From: Mucilaginibacter rivuli
GTDB lineage: Bacteria; Bacteroidota; Bacteroidia; Sphingobacteriales; Sphingobacteriaceae
Reading direction: 5' to 3'
Length of the DNA stretch: 64,000 nucleotides
NCBI RefSeq assembly: GCF_019391655.1
Contig: NZ_JAHXPQ010000003.1
Location: 558,001 to 622,000, forward strand
The stretch's first letter is position 1, and every line of letters starts with the position of its first letter. Below the pieces are notes generated by a model. The model ran no database searches. It had not been told where the DNA came from and worked only from the letters and a program-made list of their open reading frames with translations. The translations under genes and the position numbers were made by a program. Below, one piece after another: positions 38,977 through 47,071 of the stretch.

Positions 38977-39351
38977 CTAAAAGGCGGCTTTCACTTTTTT
39001 ATCTACCCTCAATACCGATTGCTGCACGAATAGCTTTTTATACCTCTCCCGCAAACTATCGATCTGTTTAGATACCTGTGCCGATGGTTTATGAAAGTAA
39101 ATTACTACATGTGTTGGCTCGGTAATGAGTTGGCCGGTTTGTGTGTCTTTCCAGTTTCCGGCGGCATCTATTACGGTGCTCCCCTCCTTAAAAACCGCGC
39201 TGATGTGCTTCTCTTTAAAATCGGACCATTCTTTATCAGTTAACGCGCCGCCACCGGGTTTATTCATCCCGAAGTAGAGGTCGGTTTCCACCATGCGGTT
39301 GGTGGTGCATGATGCGAGAAAGATGCAGATGAACAGGAGTTTGAAACGCAT
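38977..39351 (-). CDS. DUF3574-type lipoprotein
   Basis: 124 aa. The lipoprotein signal ends in the lipobox LASC (Cys15). The body has VETDLYFGMNKPGGGALTDKEW, FKEKHISAVFKEGSTVIDAAG and a repeated basic helix at the end, which is the DUF3574 pattern. Function unknown; probably anchored at a membrane facing the periplasm. No operon partner. Confidence 0.8.
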   Translation of the reverse strand: MRFKLLFICIFLASCTTNRMVETDLYFGMNKPGGGALTDKEWSDFKEKHISAVFKEGSTVIDAAGNWKDTQTGQLITEPTHVVIYFHKPSAQVSKQIDSLRERYKKLFVQQSVLRVDKKVKAAF

Positions 39352-39675
39352 AGTTTAAAGATAGGGATTTGTGGTGGGAATATGTTAAAAAGCATCTTCG
39401 GCACACGCGGCACGCGTGCGCCAGCGAGAGATTTGTGTTGGAATGTTGATTTGGTTATCTATTGGCCTGGACTTAAAAGGCACAAGTACCCTCCCTCTTA
39501 TGGCACGCGCTGCATACTTGCGCCAGGTTAAGGGGCTGCATGGTTGGGGATTTGTGGTGGGAATATGTTAAAGGCATCTTCGGCACACGCGGCACGCGTG
39601 CGCCAGCGAGAGGGGGGATGGAAAAAATATTGCTAAATATTATATTATTAAATAAAAGTTGTATTTTGCCAATCG
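39352..39675. other. Intergenic region left of the retron
   Basis: 324 bp. It consists mainly of the two direct-repeat copies. From about 39615 the base composition turns AT-rich, marking the left edge of the retron island. The retron promoter must lie in 39613-39675 (TTGCTAAATATTATATT, GTATTTTGCC), but no perfect element is seen. Confidence 0.6.
39364..39612. repeat. 66-bp direct repeat, two copies, left of the retron
   Basis: Copies at 39364-39430 and 39547-39612 differ by one indel and one substitution; they contain GGTGGGAATATGTTAAA and GGCACACGCGGCACGCGTGCG. The 116 bp between them holds a shortened echo (GGCACGCGCTGCATACTTGCG). The second copy ends 63 bp before the retron operon. Confidence 0.9.
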
Positions 39676-40542
39676 ATGGATACGATACAGGGGTACACGA
39701 TAGAAGAGATACCATTCTTAAAGATGCTTTCTTTAATGCTAGATATACCTTGGTTACAGTTAAAGTCAAAAGAGGTTGTTGAATTGTATAACTTTTGCGA
39801 TACCACGGCTCAACAAGATTTAATAGTGAGTCTGCTTCGTAGATTCATACATATAAATAGCTCCAAATTAGAGCAGATGGGGCTGGATATCTCAAGTCAT
39901 GTTGTCAACAATTGGAAATTAACTTTTGACAAAACACTTTTTATCGCAATAGCAGATGAAAAGAAAGATGAGTTGGATGGTTCTCAAGCATATCTAAATT
40001 CGTTGAAAAATAAATTCGACGATAATTGGACTAGAGATAATTTCGTTAAATCTATCGGGATTGGTTATCATAATATTCAGGACCGGCAAACAGCTATACT
40101 TTTTGATGATTTTATAGGGTCTGGTGAGACCATTAAAAGACAGTATTTGTGGTTTAAAAATAAAATGGCCGATATTGGCAAACCGAATGTTGAAATAAAG
40201 ATTGTGTCCTATGCCATTATGGAGTCGGTTTATTACAATCTTATTAGTGATGGAATAGTAATCTATAGTCCACTTAAAATCAAAAAAGGAATATCCGAAT
40301 ATGAGGGGTATAACGATGTTCAAAAAACAGAGAGTTTAAAGCTAATGCTGGATTTAGAGGATAAATTGGAGGATACAATAAAGAATATTAAATTGAAAAA
40401 TTATTCCCTTGGTTATGGCTTAAGTGAAAGTATTTATGCTGTTGAGGGCTATAATATATCGGATAATGTATTCCCGGTTTTTTGGTGGCCGGAAGAAAAA
40501 AAGAAATCAAAAAGGAGAACCTTATTTAGACGCCTGAATTGA
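39676..40542 (+). CDS. Retron-associated phosphoribosyltransferase-like protein (probable effector)
   Basis: 288 aa, AT-rich. Helical N-terminal part (1-85), then a PRTase-like core: TLFIAIADEKKDE strand region, and ILFDDFIGSGETIKRQ (141-156), which matches the PRPP-loop pattern of type I phosphoribosyltransferases (two acidic residues followed by GSGET). Basic C-terminus (KKKSKRRTLFRR). PRTase-like proteins are known as partner genes of one retron class (type III in the Mestre/Toro scheme, from memory). Its stop overlaps the next ATG (ATGA), so it is translationally coupled to the small protein. Likely the toxin that aborts infection; the reaction is inferred, not shown. Confidence 0.8.
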   Translation: MDTIQGYTIEEIPFLKMLSLMLDIPWLQLKSKEVVELYNFCDTTAQQDLIVSLLRRFIHINSSKLEQMGLDISSHVVNNWKLTFDKTLFIAIADEKKDELDGSQAYLNSLKNKFDDNWTRDNFVKSIGIGYHNIQDRQTAILFDDFIGSGETIKRQYLWFKNKMADIGKPNVEIKIVSYAIMESVYYNLISDGIVIYSPLKIKKGISEYEGYNDVQKTESLKLMLDLEDKLEDTIKNIKLKNYSLGYGLSESIYAVEGYNISDNVFPVFWWPEEKKKSKRRTLFRRLN

Positions 40543-40886
40543 TGAATAATAATTTACATATTAAAATTTTAAAAGGTCTTATTGAAAATGATGGTGCTGA
40601 GTATTATTTTTTTCACACTAGATATGCAATTGGACCAGGAGAATTAATTCTTACTTTGAATGATCTTCAATCTTCGTCATTAATAGAAATAAAAAGCTCA
40701 AAGGTCTTTATTCTACCTAAAGGGCGAAAGTTTCTGTTGATACATAAGAGAACGTATTTAAATAATGACGAAAAACCTTGGTTAAAAATACCTGAATATA
40801 TGAAAGGTCAGGAAATGTATAATTCTCCTGATTATTATCCTTTAAATTTTGATTTAAATTATTTAAAAAAATTGGAAAGAGAATAG
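40539..40886 (+). CDS. Small probable winged-helix protein of the retron
   Basis: 115 aa. Predicted helix-helix-strand pattern: HIKILKGLIENDG, ELILTLNDLQSSSLIEIKSSKVFILPKGRKFLLIHK resembles a winged helix with a beta wing; the C-terminal 40 residues are polar. The overlap of its start with the PRTase stop and of its stop codon with the retron RNA stem a1 ties it to the system. In other retrons a small DNA-binding or adaptor protein contacts msDNA; that role is inferred. No confident family match by eye. Confidence 0.7.
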   Translation: MMNNNLHIKILKGLIENDGAEYYFFHTRYAIGPGELILTLNDLQSSSLIEIKSSKVFILPKGRKFLLIHKRTYLNNDEKPWLKIPEYMKGQEMYNSPDYYPLNFDLNYLKKLERE

Positions 40887-41056
40887 TACTAGCGTTTATA
40901 AGTCGTAGCGACTTTTTTAATAAGGCTGATTTAAACCTCAGTTTTTGTACCAAAAACAAATATTCTAACGAATATTATTTGAATGATTCATTCCATTGTA
41001 TTTCATTCACATTCAATTAGAATTAATTTCAATGATGTGTAGTACTATTCCTTTCC
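40874..41056 (+). ncRNA. Retron msr-msd RNA
   Basis: Outer stem a1/a2: 40874-40891 pairs with 41040-41056, 17 pairs with a single bulged A at 40880 (core GAATAGTACTA with TAGTACTATTC). Immediately after a1 comes AGC, with the likely branching G at 40892, as in Eco1 (Ec86). msr hairpins: AAGTCG-TAG-CGACTT (40900-40914), GTTTTTG-TAC-CAAAAAC (40941-40957) and AATATTC-TAAC-GAATATT (40959-40976). The msd stem begins TTGAATG (40979-40985) pairing with CATTCAA (41010-41016). The RT gene starts 4 nt after a2. Exact msr/msd borders are inferred. Confidence 0.88.
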
Positions 41057-41059
41057 TTT

Positions 41060-42109
41060 ATGATTAAATGGTCCGAAAAATTAGCTTCAAACACCTCAAA
41101 ACCTACTGAGTTAACTGAAGCTTTAATAAAGTATTCAAAAAAATTAGAAAAACAAGGTTTTCCAGTAATATTTGATCTAGCCCATTTAGCTTTAATATTG
41201 GGAATAGAAAAATTGACTTTAGCATCAATTGTAAATTCTAGCTCTAAATTTTATCGATCTTTTAAAATTCCAAAACGTAGACATAACACATTTAGAGAGA
41301 TTAATTCCCCTTATCCAGTACTGAAAAAAATACAAGACTGGATAAAAGTGGAAATTTTGGAGAAAATTGAAATGAGTCACCACTGCTATTCTTATAGGAA
41401 GAACGTCTCAATAATAGATAATGCAAGTGTTCATCTTGGCAACGAGGTACTTTATAAACTTGATTTGGTAGACTTTTTTGACAACATTAAGGAAGATAGA
41501 ATTTTATCTATATTTTTAAATTGCGGTTACTCTTATAAGGTGAGTTATTTTCTCACATCATTATGTCTTTTAACCACAAAGCTCCCGCAGGGAGCTAGCA
41601 CTAGCCCCATTATTAGCAATATAATAGCAAAAAGACTGGATAAAAGACTTTCTGCATTGTGTAGCAAATACAAAATAAATTATTCTCGTTATTCTGATGA
41701 TATAACAATTTCCGGAAAATTTGTCCCCCCTTTTTTAAGATTAATCATAAAGAATATCATTGCGGACGAAGACTTTATTGTTAACCAGAACAAAGAGATC
41801 CTAATCAATGGATTAAATAAGAAAAAGATTGTCACAGGTATATCAATCACCAATAACGTTCTAAAAATTCCTAGGGAAAGTAAAAGAATTATTAAACAAG
41901 AAGTTTTTAAATTTCTCAAATATGACTTCATGATTAATCCCAACGAGCAGGAATTTGACCCCTACTTTACAGAAAGGCTTATTGGAAAACTCAATTACTG
42001 GATAAATGTAGAAAAGGGCAACGAAAATCCAATTTTTTTATTGAGAAGTGTTATTGAGAAAAATAAACTTTTCATGTCAAGAATTATTCAAGAGGACTTT
42101 AATAGCTAA
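41060..42109 (+). CDS. Retron reverse transcriptase
   Basis: 349 aa. RT motifs: FREINSPYPVLKKIQDWI (RT1-2), retron-specific NAxxH as NASVH (121-125), LYKLDLVDFFDNI (RT3, catalytic Asp), LPQGASTSPIISNI (RT4), YSRYSDDITISG (RT5, catalytic YSDD at 211-214), and retron-specific VTG (258-260), which contacts the msr RNA. No fused effector domain; length is normal for a stand-alone retron RT. It lies directly after the msr-msd RNA and should make a 2',5'-branched msDNA. AT-rich like its partners and unlike the flanking genes, indicating transfer. Confidence 0.96.
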   Translation: MIKWSEKLASNTSKPTELTEALIKYSKKLEKQGFPVIFDLAHLALILGIEKLTLASIVNSSSKFYRSFKIPKRRHNTFREINSPYPVLKKIQDWIKVEILEKIEMSHHCYSYRKNVSIIDNASVHLGNEVLYKLDLVDFFDNIKEDRILSIFLNCGYSYKVSYFLTSLCLLTTKLPQGASTSPIISNIIAKRLDKRLSALCSKYKINYSRYSDDITISGKFVPPFLRLIIKNIIADEDFIVNQNKEILINGLNKKKIVTGISITNNVLKIPRESKRIIKQEVFKFLKYDFMINPNEQEFDPYFTERLIGKLNYWINVEKGNENPIFLLRSVIEKNKLFMSRIIQEDFNS

Positions 42110-42521
42110 TTATCTTATTTTACATCCACTGGTTGAAGTTTGCAACGCTCATCCCCCAATGCCTTAAGCTTAACTAACCGATAACTATACCTTGGTTCGT
42201 AAGCAGAATACTTGCTACATTTTAGGACGAAGCTTTCAGTTTCGACCAGTAGTGAGTCAAATCTGACCTCGCATCTCAAATTTTTTAAATGTGTGATAAT
42301 TATCTGGAATTCAGATATTTAAATCAATACTCGCTTTCTTAAAACAGAATTTATCCCGACCTTTGTGGTAGGAGGTCCATGGTCGATAGTCCATAGACCA
42401 TGGGAGAAGTCCGCGGCCGATAGACAATGGCCTTCTTTTCCGAGCCTTCTTAACTATCGACCATGATCTATGGACCATCGACTCCAAATCGAATTTTCAA
42501 ACCAATCAAATCAATAACATT
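42110..42521. other. Intergenic region right of the retron
   Basis: 412 bp, no gene seen. The first 230 bp look like decayed sequence; a composite inverted repeat lies at 42374-42484. Confidence 0.6.
42374..42484. repeat. Composite inverted repeat of CCATGGTCGATAG words
   Basis: ATGGTCGATAGT at 42379-42390 is perfectly inverted as ACTATCGACCAT at 42453-42464; TCCATAGACC (42390-42399) has a second inverted partner near 42468-42477, and CCATGG words recur. The DNA could fold into a long cruciform. Confidence 0.8.
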
Positions 42522-43679
42522 ATGGCTATTTTAGAATCCCTATCCTACAAACAACAAAAATTTTGTGAGGAGTATTTACTCAATTTTAATGCTTACCGGG
42601 CTGCACTCACCGCCGGGTATACCGACAATACCGCCCGCAAAGGCGACTTGCTGCATGTGCCCAAGATACAGGCTTATTTAAAGGAGGCGATGAACCGCAG
42701 TGCCGCCCGTGCGGAGTTAACGCATGATATGCTTTTGCGTGAGCTGATGAAGGTGGCATTTTGTAATATGGGTAATTATTATGATGACCATGGCGACCCG
42801 AAGCGCATGCACCAGTTAACGGATGATGAGAAGGCGGCGATCAGCTATTTCCAACGGGCGGATGTGACGGGTGAAGACGGGCATATTACGGGTGAACTGT
42901 TCAAGATCAAGCTGCATAATAAAATGGCTGCTATTGATAAGCTGTGCAGGCATACGGGTTTTTATAAAGCCAACTGGCAGCCGAATGTGGTGATACAGCC
43001 TGAGGAAACTGATGAAGATGTTGCTTTTGAGGCTGAGAGTGCGAAGACGATGGCGGAGCCTTTTAGCGATGAGGTGAGCGGGGAGTTGCTGGAGCAGAGT
43101 TTGGGAGAGATGCAAGAAGTAAGAGGCAAGAATCAAGATGAAGAGTGGGAAGATGATGATTTGGATATCGGCGATGATGTAAATGATAAACTTCTTGTTT
43201 CGGGGATTATGAATGTTAATTGTGATTCTGATAAGGTATTCATGAGCTCCTTTCAGTCGGTTGCAAATCCCCTTGCTGGTGGGTCGAGGATTATAAATCC
43301 CGACCAACGAAAGGGGTACTTAACGACTCCTTCCCTGGGGAAGGGTGCGGCTGGCGGTGTAATGGCGGGTAGGGGTTGTTTTGCGATGATGCATACTAAA
43401 TTTACCCCTCCCTCCACCCTCCCGTTGGGAGGGAATCGCGCTATGCCAATGCTTCCTTCAATGTTAACAATAAACGAAACAGGGCTTTACGACAAAAGCC
43501 CGGTTGGTGACCCCTCCTTCGCTAATACTCCTTCGCCAAAAGGCTACGGCGTACAAAGCGCTATGGCGGATGTAGATAATATTCTTACTTTATCCCCCCT
43601 TGATAGAATCAAGATACAAGAATCAAGAACCAGGAGAAGATATGGCATTGGAACATATCCTTACTTTATCACCGCTTAA
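42522..43679 (+). CDS. Orphan phage terminase small-subunit-like protein with repeat-derived tail
   Basis: 385 aa. Residues 1-150 match terminase small subunits: LSYKQQKFCEEYLLNFNAYRAALTAGY (DNA-binding HTH), KIQAYLKEAM, LRELMKVAFCNMGNYYDDHG, KIKLHNKMAAIDKLCRHTGF. Residues 150-240 are acidic. From about residue 247 the frame runs through three intergenic repeat families known elsewhere in the window (43261-43308, 43403-43440, 43581-43601), so the tail is unlikely to be a folded domain. No large subunit, portal or capsid gene is near. Either a prophage remnant or a domesticated gene. Confidence 0.72.
   Translation: MAILESLSYKQQKFCEEYLLNFNAYRAALTAGYTDNTARKGDLLHVPKIQAYLKEAMNRSAARAELTHDMLLRELMKVAFCNMGNYYDDHGDPKRMHQLTDDEKAAISYFQRADVTGEDGHITGELFKIKLHNKMAAIDKLCRHTGFYKANWQPNVVIQPEETDEDVAFEAESAKTMAEPFSDEVSGELLEQSLGEMQEVRGKNQDEEWEDDDLDIGDDVNDKLLVSGIMNVNCDSDKVFMSSFQSVANPLAGGSRIINPDQRKGYLTTPSLGKGAAGGVMAGRGCFAMMHTKFTPPSTLPLGGNRAMPMLPSMLTINETGLYDKSPVGDPSFANTPSPKGYGVQSAMADVDNILTLSPLDRIKIQESRTRRRYGIGTYPYFITA
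43261..43601. repeat. Three dispersed-repeat copies inside the terminase-like gene
   Basis: 43261-43308 carries TTGCAAATCCCC and 27 bases identical to 12093-12119. 43403-43440 is a C-rich hairpin related to 30899-30935. 43581-43601 equals the word of the tandem repeat at 26.8 kb. GAGGCAAGAATCAAGA-type words flank them (43122-43137, 43684-43710). Confidence 0.85.
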
Positions 43680-43731
43680 AAAAGAGGCAAGAATCGAGAA
43701 TCAAGAGGCAAGAAAAGAACAATCCATCAAA

Positions 43732-44928
43732 TTATTCCTGAAACAGGGTATGTTTGATGCCCATTTCCAGTCCGCGCAGCTCGGCTAAGCCTTTTAACCT
43801 GCCAATGGCCGAATAGCCCGGGTAGGTATTGTAATTATAATCATCGAGTATTTTATGGCCATGATCGGGGCGCATAGGTATGTCAACGTCATCGCGACCT
43901 GCATCAGCACGTTTTTTCTGCTCCAATACCAGGTTTTTCATTACGGCGTACATGTTGGTGCTGCCGCCTAAGTGATCGGCCTCGTAAAAGCTACCATCGG
44001 GCTCGCGCTGTACATTACGCAGGTGGATAAAGTGAATATCGCTACCTAAGCGCTCAACAATACCGGGCAGATCATTATCGGCCCTCGCGCCAAGCGAACC
44101 GGTGCAAAAAGTAATGCCGTTTGATGGCGATTTACAATAGCCTACCAGGTCTTTCAAATCCTGCTCGGTAGAAACCACCCTCGGCAAACCCAGTATAGGG
44201 AACGGCGGATCATCAGGGTGGATACACATTTTTATACCTGCTTTCTCTGCTTCGGGCACTATAGCCTGTAAAAAGTAGGCCAGGTTTTGTTTTAGTTTGG
44301 CAGCATCGGTTTGAGCGTAACGCTGCAAATGTTCTTTAAATTCGGGAATAGTAAATACATCATCCGTTCCGGGCAAACCGGCCATTATGGTATTGGTGAT
44401 ATAGGTTTTTTGCTCGGGAGTAAGTCCGTCGAGGTATTGTTTAGCAGCTTGTTGTTGCTGTGTGGTAAAGTCCTTTTCGGCACCTTCCCTTTGCAGGATA
44501 TAGAGGTCGAACGCGGCAACAGCCGCGGCATCATACCGCAGGGCAGACGCGTTATTGGGCAGGCGGTAATCCAAATTGGTGCGTGTCCAATCTAATACCG
44601 GCATAAAGTTATAGCATACGGTTTTTAGGCCTGCTTTAGCCAGATTTTGCAGGCTGGTGATGTATTTAGCAATATATTCGTCGCGCTCGGCACCTGCTGT
44701 TTTTATGCTTTCGTGAATGTTAACACTTTCTACAACACTCCAGGTAAGGCCGGCTTTGGCAATGGTTTCTTTACGGATGTTGATCTCGTCGGTTGTCCAT
44801 ACCTCGCCTGCTGTGATATGATGCAACGCTGTAACCACGCCTGTTGCACCTGTTTGCCTGATGGTTTGTAAGCTAACCGGATCTGAAGGACCAAACCACC
44901 TAAACGTTTGTTCTAAATTGCTAAACAT
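43732..44928 (-). CDS. uxuA: Mannonate dehydratase
   Basis: 398 aa. Converts D-mannonate to 2-keto-3-deoxygluconate in the glucuronate branch of hexuronate breakdown (cytoplasm). Motifs: FRWFGPSDPVSL at the start, VTALHHITAGEVW, CYNFMPVLDWTRT, MCIHPDDPPFPILGLPRVVS and MRPDHGH with the metal-binding His and Cys residues of the Fe/Mn-dependent enzyme. It starts 10 nt after the GH39 stop, so the two are an operon: GH39 frees (glucurono)xylan fragments and UxuA uses the uronic acid. Other uronate genes are not in the window. Confidence 0.96.
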   Translation of the reverse strand: MFSNLEQTFRWFGPSDPVSLQTIRQTGATGVVTALHHITAGEVWTTDEINIRKETIAKAGLTWSVVESVNIHESIKTAGAERDEYIAKYITSLQNLAKAGLKTVCYNFMPVLDWTRTNLDYRLPNNASALRYDAAAVAAFDLYILQREGAEKDFTTQQQQAAKQYLDGLTPEQKTYITNTIMAGLPGTDDVFTIPEFKEHLQRYAQTDAAKLKQNLAYFLQAIVPEAEKAGIKMCIHPDDPPFPILGLPRVVSTEQDLKDLVGYCKSPSNGITFCTGSLGARADNDLPGIVERLGSDIHFIHLRNVQREPDGSFYEADHLGGSTNMYAVMKNLVLEQKKRADAGRDDVDIPMRPDHGHKILDDYNYNTYPGYSAIGRLKGLAELRGLEMGIKHTLFQE

Positions 44929-44937
44929 ATTATATTG

Positions 44938-46509
44938 TTATTTTAACCGCTTTAATTCAACAAAGTAAACATCATTCTGGCGCATGGGCAATTCTTTTTC
45001 AAAATACCCGGATGCCGTAATATTAACCCTTGCAGTGAGATATGGGGCTCCGTTGTTTTGCTGTTTAATACCGGCAACCTGTGCTTTGGTTAATTGGTTG
45101 GGCGAGTGCATATCAAAATAGGTGGCATAAGCATCGTTAACACGATAGCCGGTTTTATAAACCTGCAATGCATATGTTCCGGGTAATAAGTGGCTTATTT
45201 TTAACTTTACAGGAGGCAGGGCTTTTGCCGGAACATCGCGCTTATAAAAAACCTGGTCGTTAACCGAATCGCCGGGGTGGGTTATGGTAAAATCCCAAAA
45301 CAGCAATTGAACGTTACTCTGCTTATCTTTTGCCGCGATGGATGCAGAATCGGGGCTGTTTAATTCAACATCGCCAAGCTTGTTAAGGTATTGAAATGAA
45401 TAGTATGCCGCCTTTTTAATATCCTGGTAATTAATCAAACCAAAGCCGCCGTGAAAAGGTGTAAACCGCGGACCATTCTCTTCAAAAATATCAGTAAACG
45501 TCCAGTACGACATGGAGTTAACATATGGCCCAGCATGTTTTACCTTATCTAAAATATAAGCCGCTTCTACATAATTATCGTGTATTGGGTCCGTTGGCGT
45601 ATATGATGAACTCCATTCTGTATAGTGCAGCGGCAGGTTTGGCATGGCTGACCTTTCAATTTCTCTTTTCTTTTTGATCATATTGCCGGAAACAGCCATT
45701 TTATCCTGGCTTACAATAACACCAACATCACCGGTTTGATCTAAAAAGCCTTGTTTAACACCATAATCATGTGTGCTGATGAAATCTATGGGGACTTTGT
45801 TGTTTACGCAAAAATTGACCATATCACTTACCCAGGCATTACCAGCCGTGGCGGGGCCTCCAACCCGGTAATCAGTTGATACCGACTTAATAGCGTTTGC
45901 AGTTTCGCGGTAAAGTTTAAAATAATCCTGCTGGTCGCCGCTAAAAAACCCGTTCTTTAAATTGGGTTCGTTCCAAACTTCAAAAAGCCAGCTGGCCACT
46001 TCGGCATGCCCGTAACGCTCACGCCAATGCTGTACCAGTGCTTTGATAAGATCATTCCATTTGTTATAATCCTTTGGCGGAGTAATGTTGCCCTTCCACC
46101 AAAACACTGTTTTTTTATCGCTTGCCAAAGCATTGGGCATAAAACCAAGTTCAACAAAGGGCTTCATTTTAATGCTTAGCAAAAAATCGAAAAGCTCATC
46201 AATATACTGATAGTTGTACATGGCATTACCCGCTTTGTCTTCGCGGTAAACACCCATATCATCGCTCAGCAAGCCATGAAAACGAATATATTTAAAACCA
46301 CAGTCTTGCTTTACCATGCGTAATTGCCTTTGCCAGTCGGCCCTTAAACCTTCATTTGCACGGCCTGCGCCCACACATTCACGATAGCTGCGGTTTAGCG
46401 GGCCTTTTACGTTATTTATATCAACACTTATTGTTTTGGCCGGGATAACCTGGGCCGATACGGCGAACATTGCCGTGGATAATAAAAGCGTTAATATGTA
46501 TTTCATCAT
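44938..46509 (-). CDS. Secreted glycoside hydrolase family 39 (beta-xylosidase type)
   Basis: 523 aa from the ATG pair at 46509/46506, chosen because the signal peptide KYILTLLLSTAMFAVSAQ starts there (an ATG at 46545 adds 12 residues). GH39 barrel: NRSYRECVGAGRANEGLR, YIRFHGLLSDDMGVY, acid/base Glu in WLFEVWNEPNLKNGFF, HDYGVKQGFLD, nucleophile Glu in LHYTEWSSSYTP, then YWTFTDIFEENG. A beta-sandwich C-terminal domain follows. It should cleave xylo-oligosaccharides in the periplasm. First gene of the operon with uxuA. Confidence 0.92.
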   Translation of the reverse strand: MMKYILTLLLSTAMFAVSAQVIPAKTISVDINNVKGPLNRSYRECVGAGRANEGLRADWQRQLRMVKQDCGFKYIRFHGLLSDDMGVYREDKAGNAMYNYQYIDELFDFLLSIKMKPFVELGFMPNALASDKKTVFWWKGNITPPKDYNKWNDLIKALVQHWRERYGHAEVASWLFEVWNEPNLKNGFFSGDQQDYFKLYRETANAIKSVSTDYRVGGPATAGNAWVSDMVNFCVNNKVPIDFISTHDYGVKQGFLDQTGDVGVIVSQDKMAVSGNMIKKKREIERSAMPNLPLHYTEWSSSYTPTDPIHDNYVEAAYILDKVKHAGPYVNSMSYWTFTDIFEENGPRFTPFHGGFGLINYQDIKKAAYYSFQYLNKLGDVELNSPDSASIAAKDKQSNVQLLFWDFTITHPGDSVNDQVFYKRDVPAKALPPVKLKISHLLPGTYALQVYKTGYRVNDAYATYFDMHSPNQLTKAQVAGIKQQNNGAPYLTARVNITASGYFEKELPMRQNDVYFVELKRLK

Positions 46510-46734
46510 CAGTATAAATTTTACAGAAAATACTTTAGGTATCAAAGCCGGTAGCTATTGATAATTATAAATTCAGATCAATTGGTTTTTGCTCAATAAA
46601 CTCATAAATATCAATTTATTGAGACGGTGAAATTAAATACAAACTATTAAAAATGCAACCGATTACAATAATTATTTATAATGTTTTGATACTTATCAGA
46701 TGGCAAAAGCCAGGTACTGTTAATATAGAATTAA

Positions 46735-46765
46735 TTGGTTAAGACGTGGCTTAATGATATATTTG
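46735..46765 (+). promoter_or_regulatory. Bacteroidota-type promoter of the plus-strand lasso operon
   Basis: TTG at 46735-46737, 20 nt, then TATATTTG at 46758-46765 (perfect TAnnTTTG), 19 bp before the ATG of the PqqD-like gene. Confidence 0.75.
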
Positions 46766-46784
46766 AGATCTGACAATTTAGGTA

Positions 46785-47063
46785 ATGATAACATTAGATA
46801 CTACCATACAACGCAATACCGATAACCTGCTAACCAGCGAGGTTGGTGATGAACTAGTAATGATGGATATGGATGGCGGTAACTACATAAGCCTGAACAA
46901 AACAGGTCGCGTAATTTGGGAACAAATTGAACAACCCGTAAAAGTAGGCGATATGGTAAATAGGCTTACTACGCGTTTCGATATTGATAAGGAAACCTGC
47001 GCGGCCGATACATTGGAATACCTTGAAAATATGCTGGCGCAGAAAGTAATTACAGTAGCATAA
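46785..47063 (+). CDS. PqqD-like RRE protein (lasso peptide B1)
   Basis: 92 aa. PqqD fold: LLTSEVGDELVMMDMDGGNYISLNKTGRVIWEQIEQP and VGDMVNRLTTRFDIDKETCAADTLEYLENMLAQKVI. In lasso peptide synthesis this RiPP recognition element binds the leader peptide and presents it to the B2 protease. Here B1 is a separate protein in the operon with an HprK-like kinase (8-nt gap) and a sulfotransferase, facing the precursor operon. It is not a PQQ gene: no PqqA, C or E nearby. Confidence 0.9.
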   Translation: MITLDTTIQRNTDNLLTSEVGDELVMMDMDGGNYISLNKTGRVIWEQIEQPVKVGDMVNRLTTRFDIDKETCAADTLEYLENMLAQKVITVA

Positions 47064-47071
47064 TTAGCGTT

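Noticed and set aside
39364..39612. Direct repeats as a CRISPR array
   Set aside because: Only two 66-bp copies with a 116-bp spacer and no cas genes.
42522..43679. An intact prophage at 42-44 kb
   Set aside because: Only one terminase-small-subunit-like gene; no large terminase, portal, capsid, tail or integrase, and normal metabolic genes follow directly.
43600..43788. 62-codon frame at the end of the terminase-like gene
   Set aside because: Consists of GAATCAAGA-type repeat words and runs into uxuA; no coding signature.
46785..47063. PqqD-like gene as part of PQQ synthesis
   Set aside because: No PqqA, PqqC or PqqE nearby; lasso B2 and cyclase genes are present instead.
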